From assembly GCA_963824905.1 (NCBI GenBank), contig CAWGRH010000004.1, positions 1-64,000 on the forward strand: DNA of 64,000 nucleotides, given 5' to 3'. Of the stretch, positions 8,512 through 16,225 are shown piece after piece. This DNA is from JAJPKK01 sp963824905. GTDB lineage: Bacteria; Pseudomonadota; Alphaproteobacteria; Rhizobiales; Xanthobacteraceae. Every line of letters starts with the position of its first letter. The stretch's first letter is position 1. The translations under genes and the position numbers were made by a program. The notes beneath the pieces are model-generated. The model was not told where the DNA came from. It saw nothing but the letters and a program-made list of their open reading frames with translations, and ran no database searches.

Positions 8512-9360
8512 ATGCCCGTCATCGATTCCCAAGTTCACGCCTACGAAGCAAACACCGCGCAGCGGCCTTGGCACCACGTGCCGAACTGGCCCGCTCACGT
8601 CACCGGCGACGAGATGGTGGCGGCGATGGACAAGGTCGGCGTCGACGGCGCGATCTTCATCTCGGCCTTTTCGATGTACCGCTACGACGCAAGCTATGCG
8701 GTGGAAGTGCAAAAGGCCCATCCCGGCCGGTTTGCCATCGTCAAACCGGTCGACCCGGACGATCCCGCGGTGGCGGATGTCGTCGCCGAGTGGAAGCGCA
8801 CGCCGGGCGCCGTCGGAATCCGGATCATGCTGACGAAGGAGCCGAACCGCGACCGCGACCCCAAAGACCCGGGACTCGATCGTATCCTGCGCGCGGCCGT
8901 TCGCTACGACCTTCCGGTCAACATCCTGTGCTGGGGCAACCTCGACGCCGGCACCACGCTGATCGACCGCCACCCCGACGCGCAATTCATCATCGACCAT
9001 CTCGGCATCCTGCAGCCGCGTGTGCCGCCGGCCCCGCCGCAGCCCTGGGCCGACCTCCCGAAGGTGCTGGAGCTCGCCCGGCGCCCCAACGCGGTGATCA
9101 AGGTGAGCGGCGCCTGCACGCTGTCGCGCGAGCCGTTCCCCTTCCCGGACATCTGGGACCCGCTTGCCCGCGTGTTCGACGCCTGGGGTCTCGATCGTTG
9201 CCTGTGGGGAACCGACTGGACACGGGCGTTCGCGGTCGTCAATTACGAACAGGCGGTCGAGCCGTTCCTCCGGACTGACCGCCTCAGCGACACCGAGCGG
9301 GCGATGCTGATGGGTGGCGCTTGCGCCAAGGCTTATGGTTGGTCGCCAGCGAAGCGCTAG
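8512..9360 (+). CDS. Amidohydrolase_2 family protein (TIM-barrel metal hydrolase or decarboxylase)
   Basis: A 282-residue protein of the PF04909 type, a group with 2-pyrone-4,6-dicarboxylate lactonase and gamma-resorcylate-type decarboxylases. It opens with VIDSQVHAYE, where Q replaces the usual first histidine of the HxH pair (the family sequence is often DxHxH), followed by strand-wise blocks AIFISAF, VGIRIMLT, FIIDHLGI (H ligand), VIKVSGA and the late CLWGTDWTR aspartate. The start at 8512 has ggag 8 bases upstream. It ends in ctag shared with the stop codon of the convergent permease gene. The substrate is unknown. Confidence 0.85.
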   Translation: MPVIDSQVHAYEANTAQRPWHHVPNWPAHVTGDEMVAAMDKVGVDGAIFISAFSMYRYDASYAVEVQKAHPGRFAIVKPVDPDDPAVADVVAEWKRTPGAVGIRIMLTKEPNRDRDPKDPGLDRILRAAVRYDLPVNILCWGNLDAGTTLIDRHPDAQFIIDHLGILQPRVPPAPPQPWADLPKVLELARRPNAVIKVSGACTLSREPFPFPDIWDPLARVFDAWGLDRCLWGTDWTRAFAVVNYEQAVEPFLRTDRLSDTERAMLMGGACAKAYGWSPAKR

Positions 9361-10433
9361 CCGGCGCGGTCGGCGCCATCGTCCTCGATCCATGCGACCA
9401 GGAGCGCCCAGGCGACGGCGAGGACGATCGGGCCGAGAAACAGGCCGCTGATGCCGTAGGCGATGGTGCCGCCGATGACGCCAACGAAGATGATCGGCAT
9501 CGGCGTCGTTAGTCCGTGCGCGAACACCAGGGGTCTCAGGACGTTGTCGACGAGGCTGACGACGATCATGTAGGCGGTGAACATCACCGCGCTCGCGGTT
9601 TCGAGCTGCGTCCAGCTCCACAGCACGATCGGGGCGAACAGGACCGTGGGGCCGACCTGGATGATTCCCAGCACCAGCGCAACGAAGGTCAAGAAGCCGG
9701 CGGCGGGAATGCCGGCGGCGAGCAAGCCCAACCCGCCGAGGAAGGATTGCACCACGGCGATGCCGACGACGCCGCGCGACACGTTGCGGATGGTGCTTCC
9801 GGCGAGCTTGAGCATCTCCTCGCTTCGTTCGCCGAAGATGCGATGAAACAGCCCCCGCAGCGTCTGGGCGAGCTGCGGGCCCGGCGCGTAGAGGAAGCCC
9901 GCAATGATGATCGCGGCGACGAATTGCGCGAGGCCGAGCACCGCGGTTCCGGCAAAATTGAGGAGCCGGCCGCCGAACGGTTTGAGCCACGGTACCGCCT
10001 CGATCAGGATCGCCCTCATGTCGGTCGCGGCAAGGGACCACAGCTGATACGCTTGCTCCCCGATCAGCGGCCAGCTCTTGACAGAATCGGCGGGCATCGG
10101 AATGAGCGAAACGTTCGAGTCCAATTCCCGCACTGCGAATTCGACGGTGCCGATCAGGCCCATGCCGAGCCAAGTCACCGGGCCGACGACGATCATCAGG
10201 CACAACAGCGTGATCGCCACCGCCGCCAGCCGGCGGCTGCCGATCCACCGGGTGAGCCAATCGAAAAGGGGATAGAGCGCGACGGTCAGGATCGCGCTCC
10301 ACAGCGCGATCGACACAAACGGGCCGATCACTTTGAGCGACCAATAAAGGAGGAGTCCGAGGAGCCCGATGCGGATCGCCGCATCGACCGTCAACGGCGC
10401 TGCGACAGGCGCTCTGTCCTTGTCGTTGGTCAT
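9357..10433 (-). CDS. AI-2E family transporter (PerM/YdiK-like permease)
   Basis: A 358-residue integral membrane protein with about eight hydrophobic segments, including an early pair (IGLLGLLLYWSLKVIGPFVSI; the LAAVAITLLCLMIVVGPVTW stretch), a central amphipathic domain (residues about 110-210), and the conserved C-terminal block with FLTFVALVLGIIQVGP and MFTAYMIVVSLVDNVLRP. These are typical of the PF01594 family, whose members act as exporters or Na+/H+ antiporters of varied role; AI-2 export is only one of them. I choose the ATG at 10433, which has aaggcaggg upstream, over the upstream in-frame start at 10499. It converges with the amidohydrolase gene with overlapping stops. Confidence 0.88.
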   Translation of the reverse strand: MTNDKDRAPVAAPLTVDAAIRIGLLGLLLYWSLKVIGPFVSIALWSAILTVALYPLFDWLTRWIGSRRLAAVAITLLCLMIVVGPVTWLGMGLIGTVEFAVRELDSNVSLIPMPADSVKSWPLIGEQAYQLWSLAATDMRAILIEAVPWLKPFGGRLLNFAGTAVLGLAQFVAAIIIAGFLYAPGPQLAQTLRGLFHRIFGERSEEMLKLAGSTIRNVSRGVVGIAVVQSFLGGLGLLAAGIPAAGFLTFVALVLGIIQVGPTVLFAPIVLWSWTQLETASAVMFTAYMIVVSLVDNVLRPLVFAHGLTTPMPIIFVGVIGGTIAYGISGLFLGPIVLAVAWALLVAWIEDDGADRAG

Positions 10434-11143
10434 ACCCTGCCTTGTCTCTCGCGCTTCGTCGGCGCGGCGCGCCCGCCGCATCCATTCTGCTCGGTGCAAC
10501 TCGGCGGCGGTCGATGTGCGACGGCAGCGTCTATGGGCCGCTCATAACCATCGCCGGAAGTCGCGGGGACCCCACGCGGCCGCCCTTCATTCCGCGACGC
10601 TCGGGCAACAATATATCGGCTCCGGCCCGGCAGGCCACATCCGATCCTCTCGCGCGCTGGGTTGTCACAGGAGCGGTTAGTGGATGACGTGGAGGCCGAC
10701 CGCCGAGGGATGTATCGTCGCGAAGTCAGTAGATGCGGGATCATCATTTTTCAGGGTGCCCCGTCGCGTGCGGCGTTCATGGAGAGCGGTTCAAGAAAAC
10801 ACCTCGCAATGTGAAATCGGTTACATCCTGCGGTGCCGGCGCTTTCCTATGTACAGGCTTCCTATGTATAGGCGTCCATCAAGAGGCCACGATCGTCACG
10901 AAAACAATCTTGGGAATTCCTGCGCTTGGTTTGGTCGCGAAGCGATGGTAGTAACGCGCCCACACAGGTATTTTTTCGGATTCCAATCATCTCGCAGCAA
11001 CGGAATCGAGTTCGTGCCGACTACATATTCGCTCAAACGGCAAATATGACTGCTGCTGACAGACCATATCGAACGCGGTTGCATCGGAAGTGCGTCCACG
11101 CTCGACGGCCCTGACTAATACCAAATGTTTTTGGAGGTTCGTG
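10434..11143. other. 710-base region without a convincing gene
   Basis: No open frame here has a plausible protein. From about 10740 the base composition becomes visibly richer in A and T than the flanks, marking the left edge of the accessory patch. A 15-base unit is repeated twice in tandem at 10844-10858 and 10859-10873 (ttcctatgtacaggc, then ttcctatgtataggc). Promoters for the permease (leftward) and the cupredoxin gene (rightward) presumably lie here, but I cannot place boxes. Confidence 0.5.
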
Positions 11144-12400
11144 ATGTTACGCTTCTGCGCTTCTGTTTGGAACTATGCGCGCAACATGAAGAGCATTCTT
11201 GCCGCTTCGGTTGCGGCAGGAGCGCTCACCGCGCCGGCGGTGCTCTTCGCCGTTTCCTCGAACAATACCGTTACCATCTTCGACTTTGGATACGACCCCG
11301 TCAGCATCCGCGTCCCGGTCGGTCAAACGGTTACCTGGAGCTACACGATAGGTTCGACGTTCCATACGGTCACAGCGGAAGACGGTACGTTTGACAGCTC
11401 GCCCCCACTCCTCATGCCAGGTCAAACCTTCGCGTTCACTTTTACGCACGCGGGAGTGTATGTGTATCACTGCGACCTTCACTCCTTCATGACGGGCCAG
11501 GTCGTCGTTTTCGGCTCTCCACACGACGCCAACAATGACGGCAAGAGCGACATAGTCTGGCGCGAGGCCGGCGGAGCGACATCTGTGTGGCTCGTCAACG
11601 GCGCGACCGTGTTGCAGGCTGCCGGAATCGGCACCGTCCCCACCAACTGGCAACTCGTCGGCCAGCGCGACTTCAACCATGACGGCAAGAACGACCTGCT
11701 GTGGCGCGACACGAGCGGCAACATTGCCATTTGGTTCATGAACGGGACGGCTGTCGCCTCGACCGCGGGCCTCGGCAATGTCTCGACCAATTGGACGGTG
11801 GCCGGCGTCGCCGACTTCAACGGCGATGGCTTCGCCGACCTGCTGTGGCGCGACACCACGACCGGCGACGTCGCTCTGTGGCTCATGGGTGGCGCGACGG
11901 TGAAATCGTCCGCCGGTCTCGGCAATGTGCCCGTCAATTGGACGATAGTGGGCGCGGCCGACTTCAACGGCGACGGCATGGCCGACATCTTGTGGCACGA
12001 CAATCTCGGCAACACCGCGGTCTGGTTCATGAGCGGAACGCAAGTGTCGTCACGGGCGTTCGTCGCAAGTATCCCGACCGACTGGGCCGTGGCCGGCACC
12101 GGCGACTTCAATAATGATGGCAACGCCGACATCGTCTGGCGACACACCGACGGCAATACGGCGATCTGGTTGATGAGCGGGTCGTCAGTGCCTTCGTCGG
12201 CGGCACTTGGCGTGATACCTGCCGTGTGGACGATGGCCCAAACCGGCGACTACGACGGCGACGGCAAGAGCGATCTCTTGTGGCGCGACAGCAGCGGCAA
12301 CACGGCCATGTGGTTCATGGACGGGGTGTCGATCGCCTCGACCGCCGGTGTGGCCCTCGTTCCGATTAACTGGACGGTGCAATCGGTCAATGCTGAATGA
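11144..12400 (+). CDS. Exported cupredoxin joined to FG-GAP/VCBS repeats
   Basis: A 418-residue protein. Residues 1-36 are a long signal peptide (..SILAASVAAGALTAPAVLFA). Residues about 40-124 are a plastocyanin-like cupredoxin domain with a full type-1 copper set: His74 (STFHTV) and the C-x2-H-x2-M loop Cys110, His113, Met116 (YHCDLHSFMTG). Residues about 127-418 hold six FG-GAP-type repeats, each with a D-x-[ND]-x-D-G-x-x-D calcium-loop motif (such as ADFNGDGFADLLW) and an NWTV-type strand, as in beta-propeller surface proteins. ATG 11144 has ggagg 6 bases upstream. The fusion suggests a secreted or surface electron-transfer or copper-binding propeller. It is followed directly by an overlapping small gene and a protease gene. 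Confidence 0.88.
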   Translation: MLRFCASVWNYARNMKSILAASVAAGALTAPAVLFAVSSNNTVTIFDFGYDPVSIRVPVGQTVTWSYTIGSTFHTVTAEDGTFDSSPPLLMPGQTFAFTFTHAGVYVYHCDLHSFMTGQVVVFGSPHDANNDGKSDIVWREAGGATSVWLVNGATVLQAAGIGTVPTNWQLVGQRDFNHDGKNDLLWRDTSGNIAIWFMNGTAVASTAGLGNVSTNWTVAGVADFNGDGFADLLWRDTTTGDVALWLMGGATVKSSAGLGNVPVNWTIVGAADFNGDGMADILWHDNLGNTAVWFMSGTQVSSRAFVASIPTDWAVAGTGDFNNDGNADIVWRHTDGNTAIWLMSGSSVPSSAALGVIPAVWTMAQTGDYDGDGKSDLLWRDSSGNTAMWFMDGVSIASTAGVALVPINWTVQSVNAE

Positions 12401-12701
12401 CTGCGTGGCGATTTCCTACGACCTCCAGCCTTTGGAACTCGATCAGCAGGGCAGGCTCTTTCGCGGTACACCGGTTGAGAAGCTGAGCGGCCAGTTGCGC
12501 TCACTGGAGCCTCCGGTGCAGGAATTCGCTCGCGCGCCGGAGCCGACCGTCTACGACGCTCAGGGACGGCCCATCCCACAACCGCCGCAACAAGCGGCCG
12601 TCGCGCCTTCCGCGGTCACGGACCGATCCTTCGCCACTCTCGATGATTTGCGTCAATTCGTCAGACGCGAGCGCCAAGAAGCTCCGGCTGGGGGGAAATA
12701 A
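12390..12701 (+). CDS. Small hypothetical protein coupled to the cupredoxin gene
   Basis: A 103-residue protein with no signal peptide or membrane segment. It is rich in Pro and Gln in the middle (PIPQPPQQAAVAP) and ends in a charged helix-like stretch (LDDLRQFVRRERQEAPAGGK). The ATG at 12390 overlaps the last codons of the cupredoxin gene by 11 bases, which suggests translational coupling. Its stop lies 3 bases before the protease start. I do not recognise the family. Its place in a tight three-gene run argues that it is real. Confidence 0.55.
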   Translation: MLNDCVAISYDLQPLELDQQGRLFRGTPVEKLSGQLRSLEPPVQEFARAPEPTVYDAQGRPIPQPPQQAAVAPSAVTDRSFATLDDLRQFVRRERQEAPAGGK

Positions 12702-12704
12702 AAC

Positions 12705-14216
12705 ATGAAATTCATCGTGGGAACCTTTTCACGGATGGTGTTAGCGCTCAGCTTCGCCGCGCTGCTTATGAATGTTCAGCCCGCGGTAGCTCAACACGGC
12801 GGCCAATGCGCGTGCGGGCGGCCAAGCGTCCCGTCGGCCTTCGAGATCGACAACGGCGCTCCCTGGCTCGCCGCCGCGCAAGCAGAGTTCAGCAAATGGA
12901 ATAACTACGCCAACGTATTCAGTTGGGCCGCAGGCGACATGGTTGGCGGAAGGAACGGCAAGAATGAAATTATCTTCTTCACGAACCACGCAAGCGCACG
13001 ACATCTACGGTTTCAACATCGACGCTAATACTTTCGGGATCACCTACATCAATCCGGCTTCGGCCTTCGGCTCCCCCTCGTTCGATGCCTGTCCACGCGC
13101 CCCCCAGCACGACCTGCGGCACGTTCACCGAAACCGACGTCATCATGAACACGAATTTTGGTCGCGGCTGGACCACGTCGGCGCCGAACTACGACGATAC
13201 TGGGCCTGCCAACTATGGTGCCACCGCGGCGCACGAACTCGGCCATTCTATCGGCTTACATCACGTGTTCAACAATCTTTCAACGATGAATTATTACGAG
13301 GATTTTGCCGCAATATACATATCGCTCGGCGATGCGGGTATCCTTCGAGCACAGTACCCAGGCTCCGTTAACAACGTTCTCGATGTAGCGACGTACCCTT
13401 TCCGGCATAACGGAGGCTTCCAGTACGCCGGCACCACGGCAGCGTCCCCAAACGTCTCAAGCGTGCAGGCGGGCGATTCTGTTTACGCTCAGCAATTTTA
13501 CCGTCGAGAATATCGGCAACATCACTCCGTCCAACGTCCGGCTCAACATCTATCTTACGAGCAATACCATCGTTAGCACCGCCGATTATCTCATCGGCAC
13601 GATTGCCTTCGATACTCTTCCGACCTGGTGGGATACGACGGGTACTGTATTTACAGTTCCAGCAACTGTCCCTGTCGGCACTTATTACATTGGGGGCATC
13701 ATTACTTATAACTTCACTACCACCGACGCGATCACCTACAACAACTCGTGGGTCCTCGACGCGAACCGACAGATCGCCGTTTTGCCCTGCACGGACGCTT
13801 ATGAACCGAACGACACGATAGGCGCTGCCTACGGGTTCCTGGCCTCGGGAACGGTCCTAAGTGGCAAGATTTGCCTCGGCACGGATGAGGATTGGTTCGA
13901 AGTAAACGTCACGACGCCGGGGCCGGCGCACCGCGGCGAAGCGAGTGAACAGGGGCAACGCCCTCCTGACGATCTGACGTTTTACGACAGGATCGCCGAG
14001 GCTCTGCGCGATGTTGATCGCATCGTGCTGCTCTCCCACGGCACGGACTCAAGCAACGCGTCGAACATTCTCACTGAACGGTTGAAGAAGCACGATCTCG
14101 GCATCTACGCGAAGATCATTAGCCAGGCCGAAGTCGACACTTCGGCGATGACGGAAGCGCAAGTCCTAGCGTATGGAAGACAGGCCGTCGTTACCCACAC
14201 ACAGCGGCCGCCTTGA
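12705..14216 (+). pseudogene. Frameshifted secreted metzincin (matrixin-like) protease with CARDB- and PPC-like domains and a foreign tail
   Basis: A gene read in four successive frames. The ATG at 12705 follows a ggggggaaa ribosome site and encodes a signal peptide (LALSFAALLMNVQPAVAQ). A +1 shift near 12985-13000 continues into HDIYGFNIDANTFGITYIN, a second near 13100 (a run of six C) into TTCGTFTETDVIMNTNFG, and a third near 13490 into LSNFTVENIGNI. The catalytic zinc site HELGHSIGLHH (13232-13264) and Met-turn STMNYYED are intact. Then come a CARDB-like beta domain and a pre-peptidase C-terminal (PPC) stretch DAYEPNDTIGAAYGFL to about 13920. From about 13925 the frame runs into an unrelated segment (see findings). 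As written it cannot make the full protease; sequencing error is possible. Confidence 0.75.
13926..14216 (+). pseudogene. C-terminal fragment resembling an eRF1-like small protein of Hyphomicrobiales
   Basis: In the last frame of the broken protease gene, the PPC-like sequence stops at about VNVTTPG and is followed by DDLTFYDRIAEALRDVDRIV, then LLSHGTDSSNASNILTERLK and a segment ending AMTEAQVLAYGRQAV. The pattern of a helix FYxxIAEAL, a strand with a GxxSS loop, a KKHD helix and a final AxxLAYGRQ helix matches the C-terminal half of a small eRF1-domain-like family (often called translational machinery protein) that I recall from Bradyrhizobium relatives. Its N-terminal half is missing, so this looks like a truncated foreign gene fused in frame. 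The identification is from memory. Confidence 0.5.
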
Positions 14217-14480
14217 CTATGGATGGACCGCAGAAACGGATCTGGAGGCGCCACGCAATGGCCGCGCGTGCATGCGCAGGCGGTCAAATCTTTGCCGCCA
14301 TCGCGCGGCGCGACAGTACCTCCACCGGTTCACAGGTTCCCGGTCCGAGGCGCAACGCGCTACATCGCTGGACTGTTATTTCTCGATCCGTCCACGAACA
14401 GCCCTTCCGCGGCATTGTGACGACTCCAATGGCCGATGGCGAGCGGCTATGATCGCCGAACGACAGCGGGGAGCTCGATA

Positions 14481-15002
14481 GTGACCATCGCGCAGGATTT
14501 GGGTAAACGCTTCCGCCTCGTCGCGGGCGTCGCTATCTCTGCGTTCGGCATTATTTTAGCGGGGGAGGCGATGGCCCAGCAGTGGAACGAAATCACAGCA
14601 CCGACCGGCAAGGACGCCGTCTCGAGGACCTATCCAGCGGGCTATCGCATCGATGTTGTCGACGTGCCCCTCGGCGGCAGAGCCGAGATTGAATACATGA
14701 TCCGAATGAAAGCTGACGACACGGTGGTCTATTCCTGGGAGGTGCATGGCATCAGCGATCCGCAATCCTTTCTGACCGAGTTCCATGGCCACACGGACGC
14801 GGCACCTGGCGGGCGTGGTGATTTGATGTTCTATGAGAAGGGGGCCGGCGCCGAGGCAGGCGGCTCATTGATCGCGCCTTGGATTGGCACGCATGGTTGG
14901 TATTGGCAGAACAAGAGCGAGGCCCCGGTGACGGTCCGCCTGCGTATGGCAGGGTTCTACGAACTGATCCCGGGTCAGGCCGGAAAGCCGGTCAAAGAAT
15001 AG
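14481..15002 (+). CDS. Small exported or membrane-anchored protein (transmembrane anchor protein-like)
   Basis: A 173-residue protein with one N-terminal hydrophobic segment (LVAGVAISAFGIILAGEAMA) that may be cleaved after AMAQQ or act as an anchor. The GTG at 14481 is chosen because ggggag lies 7 bases upstream; an ATG at 14436 is in frame but has no site. The periplasmic part has conserved-looking blocks EYMIRMKADDTVVYSWEV, TEFHGHTD, FYEKGAGAEAGGSLIAPWIG and THGWYWQNKSEAPVTVRLR. These match a family of small single-anchor proteins often near copper-handling genes. The cupredoxin gene nearby fits that context, but a copper role here is inference. Confidence 0.7.
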   Translation: MTIAQDLGKRFRLVAGVAISAFGIILAGEAMAQQWNEITAPTGKDAVSRTYPAGYRIDVVDVPLGGRAEIEYMIRMKADDTVVYSWEVHGISDPQSFLTEFHGHTDAAPGGRGDLMFYEKGAGAEAGGSLIAPWIGTHGWYWQNKSEAPVTVRLRMAGFYELIPGQAGKPVKE

Positions 15003-15328
15003 AAGCCGGGAATGACATACGCACCCTCTTGAGGAGATGCGGATCGACGCTCTCCCTGAGGAGGCGATCAGGCTGAGCACGAAGCTCTCGCGAAGGCGTT
15101 TAGGACTCGAAACCGGTCTCTGCCGACATTCGAACCCGTCTGTGTTCGCGAGCGCGAATTCCGCCGGGAAACGGTTTGGCGCCGCCAGAGACTAGGCCGG
15201 CATTTTTGGCGACGACGGCCGATCCTGGGCGGCAGAGACCGCACTATCCCGCGTCTCGGGCGGCAAAGCCGCGGAAAGTCAAAGGCTATTCCGGTCGCGC
15301 CAGGAAGGTGACGTTTCGCAGGAGTGCG
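15003..15328. other. Stretch between the exported protein gene and tRNA-Lys
   Basis: About 325 bases with no gene I can support. The translated frames look like high-GC noise. I looked for a displaced copy of the tRNA 3' end, as an integrated element would leave. Only a weak resemblance (aggactcgaaacc at about 15105) to the tRNA T-arm is visible, which is not enough to call an attachment site. Confidence 0.4.
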
Positions 15329-15404
<76 letters not shown>

Positions 15405-15764
15405 GGACGGGCGTTTTTGCGAACGCACCGCACCAGAATTCTCGCAGGCGGACCTGCGGCTGCGCCGTCGACGCAGGCCGCGTGCTGTAGCAAAGCGGGT
15501 GCGGCCTGTCCAGCGGCGTTCGGACGCCGGGCGGCTTCGTGGACCGGCGCCTTATCACGGTCACCGCGGAAGGGCGGCGGCCTCCGCCGCGCCGGGGGTC
15601 AAGGACGCTAAAGCCGCGTTGGGCGGTCTTCGTGCCGCAGGCCGATGTCCCGAAAGGATTTCGGTAACGCTGCCGATGCATCGAGGCCGCCTCCACGCAC
15701 GCCGCGTTTGTCCGGGAGTGGGTGCCGAGCTAGGGTCGCAGCGATCCCGCTAGGAGCCCTCCCT
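15405..15764. other. Region between tRNA-Lys and the SMR transporter gene
   Basis: About 360 bases. Upstream of the tRNA (its 5' side) there should be a promoter reading leftward, but no clear boxes are visible. The right part leads to aggag at 15752-15756, the ribosome site of the SMR gene. I checked for a guanidine riboswitch because SugE/Gdx genes often have one. Only a ctagggt word is present, about 33 bases before the start codon, too close for the known aptamers. Confidence 0.45.
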
Positions 15765-16109
15765 GTGAATAGCGCCGTAAACACCGCCTGGACCTACCTC
15801 GTCGCCGCCGGCCTGTTCGAGATCGGCTGGCCGCTCGGCCTCAAATGGGCGCAGCAGGCAGAGCGAACACCCGCGCTGGTCACGGGCATCGTGGTTGCGG
15901 TCGTCGCCATGGGCATCAGCGGGGTGCTGCTCTACCTCGCGCAGAAGGAAATTTCGCTCGGCACGTCCTACGCTGTGTGGACCGGCATCGGGGCGGCCGG
16001 CACCTTCCTGATCGGCGTCGTGTTCTTCGGCGACCCGAACGCGCTCGGACGCTGGCTCGGCGTTGCCCTCATCATCGCCGGCGTTGCCACGCTCAAGCTC
16101 GCGTATTGA
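15765..16109 (+). CDS. sugE: Small multidrug resistance (SMR) family exporter, SugE/Gdx type
   Basis: A 114-residue protein with four transmembrane helices: WTYLVAAGLFEIGWPLGLKWA, LVTGIVVAVVAMGISGVLLY, a third containing GTSYAVWTGIGAAGTFLIG, and WLGVALIIAGVATLKLAY. The membrane-embedded glutamate in helix 1 (LFEIGW) is the coupling residue of the family, and GTSYAVWTGIGAAGT is the SugE/Gdx signature rather than EmrE. Gdx proteins export guanidinium; some relatives export quaternary ammonium ions. GTG 15765 is the start, with aggag 8 bases upstream. The gene stands alone between the tRNA and the convergent bamD. Confidence 0.9.
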   Translation: MNSAVNTAWTYLVAAGLFEIGWPLGLKWAQQAERTPALVTGIVVAVVAMGISGVLLYLAQKEISLGTSYAVWTGIGAAGTFLIGVVFFGDPNALGRWLGVALIIAGVATLKLAY

Positions 16110-16225
16110 GGGCGCCCCAGGGAGCATCGGCAGCGCCCGTGAGCGGGCGCGGGCCTCCACAAACGTGATGGCCGGGTCGAAGCCCGGCCATGCCCAATTC
16201 CACCAAAGCGCGAAGCGCTTCCCGG

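Noticed and set aside
14217..14480. Short plus-strand frames of 60-100 codons between the eRF1-like fragment and the anchor protein gene
   Set aside because: Three frames overlap here with no ribosome site and Arg/Ser-rich translations; I see no gene.
15600..15764. Guanidine riboswitch before sugE
   Set aside because: Only a ctagggt word is present, about 33 bases before the start codon. The required downstream conserved segments of the aptamer are missing, and no ACGR-loop hairpin pair is seen.
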